Shown: in pieces, positions 54,434-63,153 of the stretch | How positions within the stretch are numbered: the stretch's first letter is position 1 | Layout: each line of letters opens with the position of its first letter | NCBI RefSeq assembly: GCF_011090185.1 | Contig: NZ_JAAFGS010000004.1 | Location: 620,001 to 684,000 of the forward strand | DNA from: Saccharibacillus alkalitolerans | GTDB lineage: Bacteria > Bacillota > Bacilli > Paenibacillales > Paenibacillaceae | Length of the DNA stretch: 64,000 nt | Reading direction: 5' to 3' | Notes under the pieces: model-generated | The model's input: the letters and a program-made list of their open reading frames with translations, nothing else | What the model was told of the DNA's origin: nothing | Database searches by the model: none | Translations under genes and position numbers: made by a program

Positions 54434-55396
54434 CTACTTAAGACGAATTCTCGGGTCTGCAACCCCGTACAGGATATCGGAAATCAGGTTCCCGAGAAGC
54501 GTCAGTACCGCCAGGAACATCGTAAATCCGAGCATCAGCGGATAATCCCGCATGTTGATCGAAGCCAGATAGATTTGACCGATACCCGGCCAAGCGAAGA
54601 CGCGTTCGAGAATCATCGCGCCGCCGAACAAGCCCGGCAGCTCGAAACCGAGCAGCGTGATAGCCGGAAGCAGCGCATTGCGGAAAGCATGCTTGAAAAT
54701 GACCGTACGCTCCTGAAGGCCCTTGGCTCGGGCGGTGCGGATATAATCCTGCCGGATTACCTCCAGCATGCCGGTCCGGAAGTAACGGGTAAGGCCGCCG
54801 ACGGTCAATGTAGTCATGACGACTACCGGAAGGAACATATGCTCGACGACGTCTTTGATATAAGCGAAGCCGCCGGCGTTTAATCCGGCCGTGGTCATCC
54901 CGCCGGTCGGAAACAATTTCAAATCGAGGGCAATATATTTGATGGCGAGCAGCCCGATAAAGAACGAAGGCAGCGACATCAGCAGGAAGACGAGCAGAGT
55001 CACGACTTTATCGAAAAAGGAATATTGAAACTGTGCGGAAAAAACGCCCACGAACGCGGCGATCGTCCAGCTCAAAATCATGGTGACGAATGCGATGATA
55101 AAGGAGTTCCATACGTAAGTATTGATAACTTCGGTAACCGGCATTTTATGTTGGAACGAATCGCCCAGGTTGCCGGTCAACATATTTTTCACCCAAATGA
55201 AGTACTGCTGAACGGGAGGTTTGTCGAGCCCATAGATGGCCCGCAGCTGGTCCGCTCTCTCGGCAGTCATGTTCGGATTCTGCGATGCGGTGATGTAGTC
55301 TCCCGGAACCATCTGAGAAATGGCAAAAACGATGATCGAAATGCCGATCAAAGTCGGGATCATCTGCAGCAGCCGCCGGATGATATACTGACTCAT
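54434..55396 (-). CDS. oppB: Oligopeptide ABC transporter permease OppB
   Basis: A 320-residue permease of the OppB type: starts QYIIRRLLQMIPTLIGISIIVF, a periplasmic-side loop with YGLDKPPVQQYFIWVKNMLTGNLGDSF, about six membrane spans and the coupling motif RAKGLQERTVIFKHAFRNAL. AGGAGG precedes the start. It is second in the operon after oppA. Confidence 0.94.
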   Translation of the reverse strand: MSQYIIRRLLQMIPTLIGISIIVFAISQMVPGDYITASQNPNMTAERADQLRAIYGLDKPPVQQYFIWVKNMLTGNLGDSFQHKMPVTEVINTYVWNSFIIAFVTMILSWTIAAFVGVFSAQFQYSFFDKVVTLLVFLLMSLPSFFIGLLAIKYIALDLKLFPTGGMTTAGLNAGGFAYIKDVVEHMFLPVVVMTTLTVGGLTRYFRTGMLEVIRQDYIRTARAKGLQERTVIFKHAFRNALLPAITLLGFELPGLFGGAMILERVFAWPGIGQIYLASINMRDYPLMLGFTMFLAVLTLLGNLISDILYGVADPRIRLK

Positions 55397-55422
55397 TTAC
55401 ACGTCTCCTCCTGGATATAAAT

Positions 55423-55456
55423 CGATATGCCCAGCTCTCTCGAGCTGAGCATATCG
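55423..55456 (-). promoter_or_regulatory. oppA-oppB intercistronic hairpin
   Basis: A 15-base stem (55423-55437 with 55442-55456, one mismatch) lies 28 bases after the oppA stop, with no good T-run. Such hairpins protect binding-protein mRNA and lower downstream expression in ABC operons. Confidence 0.7.
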
Positions 55457-55484
55457 GATGACCAATTCTTATTCGATGCGGCGA

Positions 55485-57257
55485 TTATTGAGCGGCTTGC
55501 ACTTGGCTCAAGCTGTGCTGGTATTCCTTGTAAGGCGAAATATCCCAGCCGTCGAGTCTGCCGTTGATCGCCAGCATGTTCGTTCTTTGGTACATCAGGA
55601 TTTCAGGAGCGTCGGCGTTGATTTGTTGGTAAGCTTCGGCGTAAATTTCTTTACGCTTGTCCAGATCCAGCTCTTTCTTGCCTTTCGCGTACAGCTCGTC
55701 CACTTTAGGGTTCGAGTAGCCGGAGTTGTTCTGAGCGCCGTCCGTGATGTAGACGGTCGTGTCCGGATCCGGAGTCAGGCCCCATGCGGCGAAGAACATG
55801 TCATAATCGCCTCTGTCCTTTTTCTCCATGATCGCGTTGAAGTCGAGCGTTTCGGTCACGAGCTTGATGCCCAATTCCTGATAGTTTTCCGTCATGATCG
55901 GGATCAGCGCGTCGACGACCGGGTTGTCGGCCGTAGCCGAGAAGTTGATTTCGAACTTCTTGCCGTCTTTTTCGCGGATGCCGTCGGAGCCTACTGTCCA
56001 GCCGGCTTCGTCCAGCAGCTTCTTCGCTTCATCCGGATTGTAGTCGTAAGTATTGATCTTGTCGGCCGTGTAAGCCCACGATACGTCGGACTGCGGAATA
56101 TTGATGACTTCGGCGTAAGGACCGTAAGCCGCTTCGACCACTTCGGCGCGGTTCAGGCCGTAAGTGAGCGCCTGACGAACTTTTACGTCGCTGAACAGAG
56201 GATTTTTGTTGTTCATCGCCACGTAACCGTAACCGTTGTTTTTCAGAACGTTTACGTCCAGGAAGCCCATGCTTTTCAGCTCTTCCACGTTATCTTCGTT
56301 AACGGTAACGTTGTCGAGGTCCGTTTCGCCGGACTGCAGCATTGCCATGTTGGTTGTGTCTGTCGTAACTTTGAAAATCACGTTCGGGATTTTGGCCACT
56401 CCGCCGTAGTAGTGTTCGTTGGCGACCAGGTCGACTTCTTGGCCGGCCGAGTAGCTTTTCAGCTTGTAAGGACCCGAGCCTACCGGCTTCGCGTTCAGCT
56501 GCTTGACGCTTGTCAGGTCGCCCTGCTTGTAGCCTTTGCCGTAATAAGCTTCCGGCAGCGGAGCGACGGCGCCCAGGTTGACCTGCGTCATCGCGTCGTA
56601 ATCGCTCACTGTGATTTCGACCGTTTTGTCGTCGACGACTTTAATGCCGGAAATATCTTTAGCCGTGCCTTTGTTGTATTCGTTAGCGCCCACGACGTTC
56701 CAGCTCAGCGGATCGGACTGGCCGTCGTAGCTTGCGTCCATGTACAGTTTCATGGTGAACAGGTAATCGTTGGCCGTAACCGGCGTACCGTCGCTGAATT
56801 TCGCGTCGTCGCGGATATGGAACGTATACGTTTTGTTATCGTCGGAAATGTCGATCTTGTCGGCCATGTCGTTTTCGTACGTGCCGTCGGCCTTAACTTT
56901 GATCAGCGAAGAAAAGAGGTTGTCGTCGATCGCGAAATCGTATGCCGTTTGGTGGAACAGCGGGTTGAACACGCCTTGAGGAGCTACCGTACCGATGATC
57001 ATCGAATCGGTGCGATTTACCGCGCCTGGAGGGTTCATGGTCATATCCGTCGCTTCCGTCAGCCCGATCGCGCTTTCCGAATCGGCTCCTTCGGCAGGAG
57101 TTTCGCCTGCGGCGTCCTCGCCGGATTCAGCAGGAGTCGTTACTGCGCTGTCTGTACCGTTATCGGCAGGAGCGGCTTCTTCGCCACCACCGCAAGCGGC
57201 CAGAATTGAACCGAATGCCATCAGCGTCACGAGCATTAAAGACAATCTCTTTTTCAT
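55485..57257 (-). CDS. oppA: Oligopeptide-binding lipoprotein OppA
   Basis: A 590-residue substrate-binding lipoprotein: signal peptide with lipobox LAAC, then a low-complexity Glu/Ala/Pro/Thr spacer (about 24-75) and an SBP_bac_5 domain with DDAKFSDGTPVTANDYLF and the later FAAWGLTPDPDTTVYIT. It captures peptides and hands them to OppBC. The start at 57257 follows AGGGGGATC; the ATG at 57275 would overlap that SD. A promoter about 250 bases upstream serves the operon. Confidence 0.95.
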   Translation of the reverse strand: MKKRLSLMLVTLMAFGSILAACGGGEEAAPADNGTDSAVTTPAESGEDAAGETPAEGADSESAIGLTEATDMTMNPPGAVNRTDSMIIGTVAPQGVFNPLFHQTAYDFAIDDNLFSSLIKVKADGTYENDMADKIDISDDNKTYTFHIRDDAKFSDGTPVTANDYLFTMKLYMDASYDGQSDPLSWNVVGANEYNKGTAKDISGIKVVDDKTVEITVSDYDAMTQVNLGAVAPLPEAYYGKGYKQGDLTSVKQLNAKPVGSGPYKLKSYSAGQEVDLVANEHYYGGVAKIPNVIFKVTTDTTNMAMLQSGETDLDNVTVNEDNVEELKSMGFLDVNVLKNNGYGYVAMNNKNPLFSDVKVRQALTYGLNRAEVVEAAYGPYAEVINIPQSDVSWAYTADKINTYDYNPDEAKKLLDEAGWTVGSDGIREKDGKKFEINFSATADNPVVDALIPIMTENYQELGIKLVTETLDFNAIMEKKDRGDYDMFFAAWGLTPDPDTTVYITDGAQNNSGYSNPKVDELYAKGKKELDLDKRKEIYAEAYQQINADAPEILMYQRTNMLAINGRLDGWDISPYKEYQHSLSQVQAAQ

Positions 57258-57275
57258 GTAGATCCCCCTAATCAA

Positions 57276-57898
57276 GTTATTGAGCTAAAAAGCTATAAAA
57301 ATAATCGGAAATGAAAAAGCGTTCTGATTATTTTAAACAAACTCTGACGGCGGCCGACAAGAGGACTGCAAATGCTTCTCTCTCTTTTTGAAAAGCATAA
57401 ATGCATAAAGCATCTGCGGACCTTTACATTTAACCTTTGGTCGATTCGATGCCGCACTGCTGCTTACTTTAGCGCGTCGGCTTAATGAACCAGCGGTAAA
57501 TTTAATGTCAATAATACGTGTAAATTATATTCACGTCAATACCTTTTTTTGAGAAAAAACACCTTTTCATGATTCGTTTCGCTCAAAAACGTGTATTTTA
57601 TATCTCTTTTATGTATAAAAAAACAGAAATATCAACCTTAATAAAACTATTTTGTAAAAGTCGCGTAAAGGCAGTGTCCGCCGTGTGAGGATACATGACA
57701 AATAGACGCGCCGGATTAAGAGAGATTAAAGGGAGGAAGTTAGGCGTAAAATAGGGAGTTTTTTCATTCTAGCATATTCGCTGCGGAAGAAGAGTCTTTT
57801 TTGTTACCTTGGAGGCTTTTTATTTTCCTTATATTATAAGAACGTTTTCATATTTGTACAGCTTTTTTTTATCGCTTTATCCGATTTTTCCGGAAACG
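57276..57898. other. Long AT-rich region upstream of oppA
   Basis: About 620 bases without a gene. It holds the oppA promoter and a leader of some 250 bases in which I recognise no known riboswitch or T-box. The part from 57600 to 57898 has no visible feature. Confidence 0.5.
57511..57539 (-). promoter_or_regulatory. oppA operon promoter
   Basis: Minus strand: TTGACG (57534-57539), 17-base spacer, TATTAT (57511-57516). Confidence 0.72.
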
Positions 57899-57930
57899 CA
57901 AAAAAGACGACCGGCAGCAGCCGATCGTCT
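57899..57930 (-). terminator. Terminator of the rpsF-ssb-rpsR operon
   Basis: An 11-base stem (57905-57915 with 57920-57930, one mismatch), four-base loop and a T-run on the minus strand, right after rpsR. Confidence 0.85.
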
Positions 57931-57944
57931 CTGGGTTCGTTCTC

Positions 57945-58220
57945 TTATTCCGTTGTGTAAGGCAGCAGGGCTACCTGACGCGAACGTTTGATGGCAACGG
58001 TCAGCATGCGCTGGTACTTCGCGCTTGTGCCCGTTACGCGACGAGGCAGGATTTTACCGCGCTCGCTGATAAATTTACGGAGCAGGTCCGTATCTTTATA
58101 GTCGATGAAAGTGATTTTATTTACCGTGAAATAGCACACTTTACGACGCTTGTTGCGACCACGACGGCCGCCGCTCGGACGTCTTTCGCCGTCTCCGGCA
58201 TCACGTTGTCTAAAGCTCAT
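57945..58220 (-). CDS. rpsR: 30S ribosomal protein S18
   Basis: A 91-residue protein with the bS18 core [62 protein letters not shown], preceded by an Arg/Gly-rich tail. It pairs with S6 on the 30S platform. The start at 58220 gives a good SD spacing (AAAGGA, eight bases). It follows ssb by 21 bases. Confidence 0.97.
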   Translation of the reverse strand: MSFRQRDAGDGERRPSGGRRGRNKRRKVCYFTVNKITFIDYKDTDLLRKFISERGKILPRRVTGTSAKYQRMLTVAIKRSRQVALLPYTTE

Positions 58221-58241
58221 TCGATTCATTCCTTTCTATAA

Positions 58242-58793
58242 TTAGAATGGCAGGTCGTCATCCGAAATATCGATCGGTCTTCCGTCATCGGAAAAAGGAT
58301 CCTGATTATTGCTGCCGCCTCCGCGAGGAGATTGGCCACCGCCGCGATTTCCGCCGCCACCGCCACCATAAGATGGTTCGGGACGATTTCCGCCGCCGCT
58401 GTTGCCTCCGCCGTTATTGCCGCCTCCGTAAGAAGACGACTCGTCGCGGCCCGATCCGCCGCCGCCATCGCGGTTCGGCGATTCCAGGAAACGGACGTTA
58501 TCGGCAATAACTTCGGTCACGTATACACGCTTGCCTTCGTTATTGTCGTAGTTCCGTACTTGAATACGGCCTTCCACCGCCGTCAAGCGTCCCTTACGCA
58601 AGTAGTTCGCGCAGGTCTCCGCCAGCTGGCGCCAGGTAACTACCGGAATGAAGTCCGCTTCGCGTTCCCCACCCTGGCTCGTAAACGGACGGTCGACTGC
58701 AATCGTAAACTGGGTTACGGCCACGCCCGCAGGCGTATACCGCAGCTCAGGGTCACGTGTCAGCCGGCCGATCAGAATGACTCGGTTCAACAT
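58242..58793 (-). CDS. ssb: Single-stranded DNA-binding protein
   Basis: A 183-residue SSB: OB fold (1-105; [23 protein letters not shown]), a long Gly/Asn/Ser-rich linker and the acidic tip DISDDDLPF that binds partner proteins at the fork. It is between rpsF and rpsR, the standard Bacillota arrangement. Confidence 0.97.
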   Translation of the reverse strand: MLNRVILIGRLTRDPELRYTPAGVAVTQFTIAVDRPFTSQGGEREADFIPVVTWRQLAETCANYLRKGRLTAVEGRIQVRNYDNNEGKRVYVTEVIADNVRFLESPNRDGGGGSGRDESSSYGGGNNGGGNSGGGNRPEPSYGGGGGGNRGGGQSPRGGGSNNQDPFSDDGRPIDISDDDLPF

Positions 58794-58826
58794 CTCGATC
58801 CCCTCCTTTGCCGATAAGTTCGACGA

Positions 58827-59117
58827 TTACTTCGTTGGTACTGCGGTAATCAGGTAGCGGATGACATCATCGGAAATTTTCATGACGCGCTCGAGTTCTG
58901 TAACGACAGCCGGTTCAGCTGTGAAGTTAGTCAGAACGTAGAATCCGTCACGGAATTTCTTGATCTCATACGCGAGGCGGCGTTTACCCATTGCATCGTG
59001 CTTGGTAATTTCGCCGTTACCGTCAGTGATGATGCCCGAGAATCTATTGATAGCAGCGTCTACCGCTTCTTGTTCAACGTCTGGACGAATGATGTACATC
59101 ACTTCATAGTTGCGCAT
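58827..59117 (-). CDS. rpsF: 30S ribosomal protein S6
   Basis: A 96-residue bS6 with MRNYEVMYIIRPDVEQEAV, the GRRLAYEIKKFRDGFYVL core and the ending DVIRYLITAV. The ATG at 59117 follows AAAGGAGGTGAAACAT; an upstream GTG lies inside the SD. It is the first gene of the operon, with a promoter and hairpin leader. Confidence 0.97.
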   Translation of the reverse strand: MRNYEVMYIIRPDVEQEAVDAAINRFSGIITDGNGEITKHDAMGKRRLAYEIKKFRDGFYVLTNFTAEPAVVTELERVMKISDDVIRYLITAVPTK

Positions 59118-59164
59118 ATGTTTCACCTCCTTTTGGACTAAGGCCCCTACTCAAGATAGGAGCA

Positions 59165-59222
59165 AGGAACGGGCTATAAGCCCGGACCGTATTATTATAT
59201 CAGACTTTGCTCTCGGCATCAA
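59165..59222 (-). promoter_or_regulatory. rpsF operon promoter and hairpin leader
   Basis: Minus strand: TTGATG (59217-59222), 17-base spacer, TATAAT (59194-59199). The leader soon folds GGGCT-AT-AGCCC with CCG and GTTCC flanks (59167-59190), consistent with the S6:S18-binding autoregulatory element known in this operon. Assignment to that element is inference. Confidence 0.7.
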
Positions 59223-59284
59223 TAATTTTTTCCAGCCGTACAAAACAAAAAAACGACCCTCGGTCGTTTGTCTGAGTAACAATA

Positions 59285-59375
59285 TGGCGGAGAGGGTGGG
59301 ATTCGAACCCACGCACGCTTTGACACGCCTAACTGATTTCGAGTCAGCCCCCTTGGGCCTCTTGGGTACCTCTCC
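59285..59375 (-). tRNA. trnS: tRNA-Ser (anticodon CGA)
   Basis: A 91-base class II tRNA. The acceptor stem GGAGAGG pairs with CCTCTCC followed by G and encoded CCA; the anticodon loop CTCGAAA gives CGA (codon UCG); the long variable arm and GGTTCGAATCC T-arm are typical for tRNA-Ser. It lies between the DUF951 gene and rpsF. Confidence 0.95.
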
Positions 59376-59541
59376 ACAAACAAGTTTCACAACAAGATTT
59401 ATTATATAGCAGGCTCAAGAAAATATCAAGCGCTTTATTGGAAATTCGCAAAAATATTTATCGAGGCAAAAAGCGGCTGGGGCCGCCGGAAAACGGCCGC
59501 TCTGCGGCGGCACAAGCTTTCCGGACAAACCTCAGCTGCGT

Positions 59542-59754
59542 TTAATCCTGCTGTTGTTCCGCTGCCGCGGACTTCAGCACTTTTTTCATATTCTTTTCGA
59601 ACTTCGCTCTTGGGATCAAAACGCTGTGCTGGCATCCGACGCATTTGATCCGGATATCCATACCCATGCGAATGACCTCCATCTCGTTGCTGCCGCACGG
59701 ATGCGGTTTTTTCATCTGGACAATGTCCCCCAGACCGAATACTTTTCGTTCCAA
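59542..59754 (-). CDS. DUF951 family small protein (YyzM-like)
   Basis: A 70-residue protein matching DUF951: FGLGDIVQMKKPHPCGSNEMEVIRMGMDIRIKCVGC and the ending PRAKFEKNMKKVL. Two or three Cys residues suggest metal binding; the role is unknown. The start is most likely TTG at 59754 (MERKVFGLGD), eight bases after AAGGGG; the frame further upstream overlaps the channel gene. It is conserved in the parB-rpsF neighbourhood. Confidence 0.87.
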   Translation of the reverse strand: MERKVFGLGDIVQMKKPHPCGSNEMEVIRMGMDIRIKCVGCQHSVLIPRAKFEKNMKKVLKSAAAEQQQD

Positions 59755-59773
59755 ACGGACCACCCCTTTTTCC

Positions 59774-60841
59774 TCACTGCGCCGAATGCGGCTTGTCCTC
59801 CGTATTCGGCGTCTTCTCCGCATCGGTCTTCTCGGATTCCGGCTTGCCCGGCCCCTCGGGCTTTCCTTCCGACTTCGGCTCCGCAGACTGCTCGGATTCG
59901 CGCGAGTTTGCTTCTTCTTTCGCCTGCGCTTTTCGTTCCGCTTCTTCGGCCAGCGCCTGCTTCAAGGCATCGTCCCGCTCCAGCGCGCGTTTGATCTCGC
60001 CCCGGATGAGGCTCTCGACTTCCGCCTGCGCATTCGGCGAACAGCTGACCGCGATACGCAGCGTATATTCGCCGGTCGTGATGGCCTGTACGCCCAGAAT
60101 TTCCGGAACGGTGAGCACTTTTTCGCTGTTGTCGCGAACTTTTACCAGCGCGCCGCCGATCAGGTGCATCGCTTCGTCGAGCGGCCGGGCCGCAGCCATC
60201 GGAATGTCGATGACGGCTTTGGCGTCCGCCAGGGAGAAGTTGGTCACGTTGGTGATCGTGCCGTTCGGAATCGCATAGACTTCTCCGTTCCAGTTGCGCA
60301 GTCGGGTGGTACGCAGTCCGATGACTTCGACCGTCCCTTTATAGGTGGCGATCTGCACGACGTCGCCTACGGCGAACTGATCTTCGAACACGATGAAAAA
60401 GCCCGTAATGACGTCTTTAACCAAACTTTGAGCCCCGAAGCCGATCGCGAGCCCGACGACTCCGGCGCTGGCGATCAGCGGAGCGAGATTGTAGCCGAGC
60501 TCCGAAATGATCAGCAGCAGCATCACGAAGTTCAGCACGATGCTTACCATGTTTTTCAGCAGCCGGCCGACCGTGACGAACCGTCTCGGCTTGACGCGGA
60601 ACTTATTCTCGCCGCTTTCTTTGGTCTGACGCAGCAGCGCCCGATCGATAATCTTGTAGACGATCCGGATGGCGATCTGCGCCAATACGATGATCAACGC
60701 GATGCGCAGCGCCGTATCGGCCAGCGCGATCCATGTCGCGGCATCCGTCAACTTGTTCCAGATGCCCGCAAGAAAAGATACGGTTTCTTTGGCTGTCTCG
60801 CCGGGCTCTCCCGTCTTTTCATTCAAAATTCCGTAAACCAT
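59774..60841 (-). CDS. MscS-family mechanosensitive channel
   Basis: A 355-residue channel protein: about three membrane segments (35-130) with the pore-lining helix APLIASAGVVGLAIGFGAQSLVKDVITGFFI, the beta domain VGDVVQIATYKGTVEVIGLRTTRLRNWNGEVYAIPNG, and an extra C-terminal tail of about 70 residues rich in Glu, Lys and Pro. It releases solutes when membrane tension rises. GGAGAGG lies ahead of the start. The tail is longer than in B. subtilis YkuT. Confidence 0.93.
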   Translation of the reverse strand: MVYGILNEKTGEPGETAKETVSFLAGIWNKLTDAATWIALADTALRIALIIVLAQIAIRIVYKIIDRALLRQTKESGENKFRVKPRRFVTVGRLLKNMVSIVLNFVMLLLIISELGYNLAPLIASAGVVGLAIGFGAQSLVKDVITGFFIVFEDQFAVGDVVQIATYKGTVEVIGLRTTRLRNWNGEVYAIPNGTITNVTNFSLADAKAVIDIPMAAARPLDEAMHLIGGALVKVRDNSEKVLTVPEILGVQAITTGEYTLRIAVSCSPNAQAEVESLIRGEIKRALERDDALKQALAEEAERKAQAKEEANSRESEQSAEPKSEGKPEGPGKPESEKTDAEKTPNTEDKPHSAQ

Positions 60842-60931
60842 CCCAGCTCTCCTCTCCTGCGCCGCGCCCGGGTCGGCTTTCCTGACGGAAGCTCACTAGG
60901 GCCGGGCGCGGGAAATTCGTTTCGAGTCGGT

Positions 60932-61177
60932 TCAAACCGTTTGATCGTAAGCCGATCCGTTTTTCCGGAAGACGCCCCGGATCTCGATGCTTTCCTCGCC
61001 GACGATCGTCATAACCCGCTCAAGCGAATCTTCGCCGAAAGCGACGCAGAGCGCGCAGCCGGCCGTGATTTCCGCAGGCGTAGGAACCAGTTCGAATTCG
61101 ACCGCGGCGTCTTCGAGCAGCATTTCCGTCCGGAGAGCCTGCTGGGACGAGTCGAACGCCATGACCAGTTCGTTCAT
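60932..61177 (-). CDS. DUF3343 domain protein
   Basis: An 81-residue protein of the DUF3343 (putative Se/S carrier-like) family: opening VMAFDSSQQALRTEMLLEDA, the central VPTPAEITAGCALCVAF with two Cys, and an ending FRKNG. The conserved Cys and neighbouring cysteine desulfurase gene suggest a sulfur-relay link (inference). It overlaps the DUF4446 stop by four bases. Confidence 0.85.
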   Translation of the reverse strand: MNELVMAFDSSQQALRTEMLLEDAAVEFELVPTPAEITAGCALCVAFGEDSLERVMTIVGEESIEIRGVFRKNGSAYDQTV

Positions 61178-61680
61178 CCCCGGCCCTCCCGGCGTGCCTG
61201 CTCGATCGCTTCTTTCTCCTCCGGCGACAGCGCGTACTTCGAATCGCCCTGCTCTACCGGCTTCGCGTAGACGTAAGAGCTGTCCCGGTTATGCAGGCCG
61301 CTCATCACGATTCCGTTATCCATGTCGTCGAGCAGCGCCAGCGAAAAACTCAAATCGCTCCCCTGATCGGAAAATGCATTATAGCGCTTGATCCCGAGTT
61401 TCGATTTGGCCATTCGCTGGCGCTGCTCGATCATCATCATGGTACGCCGCTGCTTCTCCTGCTCGTCTTCCACGGAATCGGTCTGCATCTTCAGGTTCAG
61501 CAGCAGCGATTCCAGGTCTTCGACTCCCGCACCCGCCATCATGCGTTCATATCGTTTGCGCAGACGGCCCAGCTTCACGGACTGCGTCAAAACGATAATG
61601 AGAAGGAGGAACACCAACACCGCCAAAACGGCGACAACCGCAAATAACTGTTCGGAAATCAATTCATTCAATTCTGCCAT
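61174..61680 (-). CDS. DUF4446 family membrane protein
   Basis: A 168-residue protein with one N-terminal membrane segment (LFAVVAVLAVLVFLLLIIVLTQSV), a coiled region and the DUF4446 core GIKRYNAFSDQGSDLSFSLALLDDMDNGIVMSGLHNRDSSYVYAKPVEQG. It is conserved next to parB in Bacillota with unknown role. The start at 61680 (MAELNELISEQ) follows AAGGGAAAGAG. Confidence 0.88.
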   Translation of the reverse strand: MAELNELISEQLFAVVAVLAVLVFLLLIIVLTQSVKLGRLRKRYERMMAGAGVEDLESLLLNLKMQTDSVEDEQEKQRRTMMMIEQRQRMAKSKLGIKRYNAFSDQGSDLSFSLALLDDMDNGIVMSGLHNRDSSYVYAKPVEQGDSKYALSPEEKEAIEQARREGRG

Positions 61681-61885
61681 GCTTCGACTCTTTCCCTTCT
61701 GTTGCGGATCTGCGGCGCAGGCCGTATCTTCCGACCTCCGGGGCCTGCTGGAACGGCACATTCCCCCGGAAAAGGCTTCCGTACTCCGTAAGCCCTAGGC
61801 TTTGAAGACACATCCTGAACGCCCAAGCTGTATGTGTATCCGATTGGCGGGTGCATCTCCGATATTTACCCGGTTTGCCTCCCCG

Positions 61886-63055
61886 CTACACGGAGCGCGC
61901 GATTTCCCGCATCGCTTCCGTCAAAGCTTCCGTCTCCGCCCTTGTCGTATCGTAACCGACGCTGCTCCGGACGGCTCCGCCGGCCGTCGTGCCGGCCGTA
62001 CGATGCGCAAGCGGCGTGCAGTGATAACCGGCTCGCACGGCGATTCCGTAATGGCGATCCAAACGAAAAGCGATCTCGGCCGCATCCATGCCGTCCAGCG
62101 TGAACGAAACGATCCCTGTTCGAGGTTCCCCCAACTTCGGGCCGAGCAGGTTGAGTCCGTCCACCGAGGACAGCTGTTCCATGAGCAGCTGCGTCAGCTC
62201 CCATTCTCTGCGTCCGATAACGGCGGCTCCTTCTTCCAGCACATGCCGTACGCCGGCACCAAGCCCGGCAATGCCGACCGTATTCGGAGTGCCGGCTTCG
62301 TATCGGTCGGGACGCACGGAAGGCTGTTCGGCTTCTTCGGACTGGCTGCCTGTTCCGCCGTGCATCAGCGGCGTCAAATCGATCGCCGGCCGAATATACA
62401 ATCCGCCCGTGCCCTGCGGACCGAGAAGTCCCTTGTGTCCCGGAAAAGCCAGCAGGTCGATGCCGAGACGTTCGACGTCGATTTCCATCGTGCCCGCGCT
62501 CTGCGCGGCATCGACCAGCAGATAGGCTCCATGGCTGCGCGCGATCTGGGCGATGTCCGCCACAGGAAGAATGCTGCCCAGCAGATTCGAACTGTGGTTG
62601 CAAACGATCAGCCGGGTATTCGCCCTGCACAGCGATGACAGTTCGGCCGTATCGATCGTCCCCGATTCGTCCGCTTGTACATAATCGACCTGTACGCCGT
62701 GCCGGCGCCGCATATACTCAAGCGGCCGACGCACCGAATTGTGTTCGATCATGGTCGCGACGACGTGGTCGCCGGGCAGCAGCAGTCCCTTGATCGCCTG
62801 ATTGAGAGCCGCGGTCGTATTGGGCATAAAAGCGATGTCGTTCGGATTGGACACGCCGAACAAACGACCGAGCGACATGCGCGTACGCATCAGCACCCGA
62901 CCCGCCGATACAGCCATGCGATGAGCGCCTCGGCCGGGATTGGCGGCTTCTTCCTGCATGGAACGAGTCATCGCTTCCAATACCGCTTCCGGCTTCGGCC
63001 AGGAAGTCGCCGCGTGATCCAGATAGATCACCGCTTTGTCATCCGGTCGGTTCAT
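61886..63055 (-). CDS. Cysteine desulfurase family protein (class V aminotransferase)
   Basis: A 389-residue PLP enzyme: starts IYLDHAATSWPKPEAVLEAM, has NTTAALNQAIKGLL, the PLP-contacting VDAAQSAG, the Schiff-base Lys in FPGHKGLLGPQGTGGLYI and a Cys in AGYHCTPLAH near the catalytic position. It removes sulfur from cysteine (or selenium from selenocysteine). GGGAGGGG sets the start at 63055. It sits between parB and the DUF4446/DUF3343 pair. Confidence 0.92.
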   Translation of the reverse strand: MNRPDDKAVIYLDHAATSWPKPEAVLEAMTRSMQEEAANPGRGAHRMAVSAGRVLMRTRMSLGRLFGVSNPNDIAFMPNTTAALNQAIKGLLLPGDHVVATMIEHNSVRRPLEYMRRRHGVQVDYVQADESGTIDTAELSSLCRANTRLIVCNHSSNLLGSILPVADIAQIARSHGAYLLVDAAQSAGTMEIDVERLGIDLLAFPGHKGLLGPQGTGGLYIRPAIDLTPLMHGGTGSQSEEAEQPSVRPDRYEAGTPNTVGIAGLGAGVRHVLEEGAAVIGRREWELTQLLMEQLSSVDGLNLLGPKLGEPRTGIVSFTLDGMDAAEIAFRLDRHYGIAVRAGYHCTPLAHRTAGTTAGGAVRSSVGYDTTRAETEALTEAMREIARSV

Positions 63056-63153
63056 ATCCGCCCCTCCCTTCTGTCCTTCGGACACGGATTCGGAATACCA
63101 TTATAATGAGGGAAAACTTTCGCAAGAGCTCTGCAAATGCCTGAAAGACAAGC

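Noticed and set aside
55458-57209. 583-codon plus-strand open frame
   Set aside because: Antisense shadow of oppA with Val/Phe/Arg-rich composition.
57297-57345. Possible CodY box upstream of oppA
   Set aside because: The best alignment to AATTTTCWGAAAATT has about five mismatches, too weak to report.
59110-59409. Plus-strand ORF containing RVGFEPTHALTRLTDFESAPLG and the opposing minus ORF at 59151-59390
   Set aside because: Both are translations of the tRNA-Ser gene and its flanks, a well-known annotation artefact.
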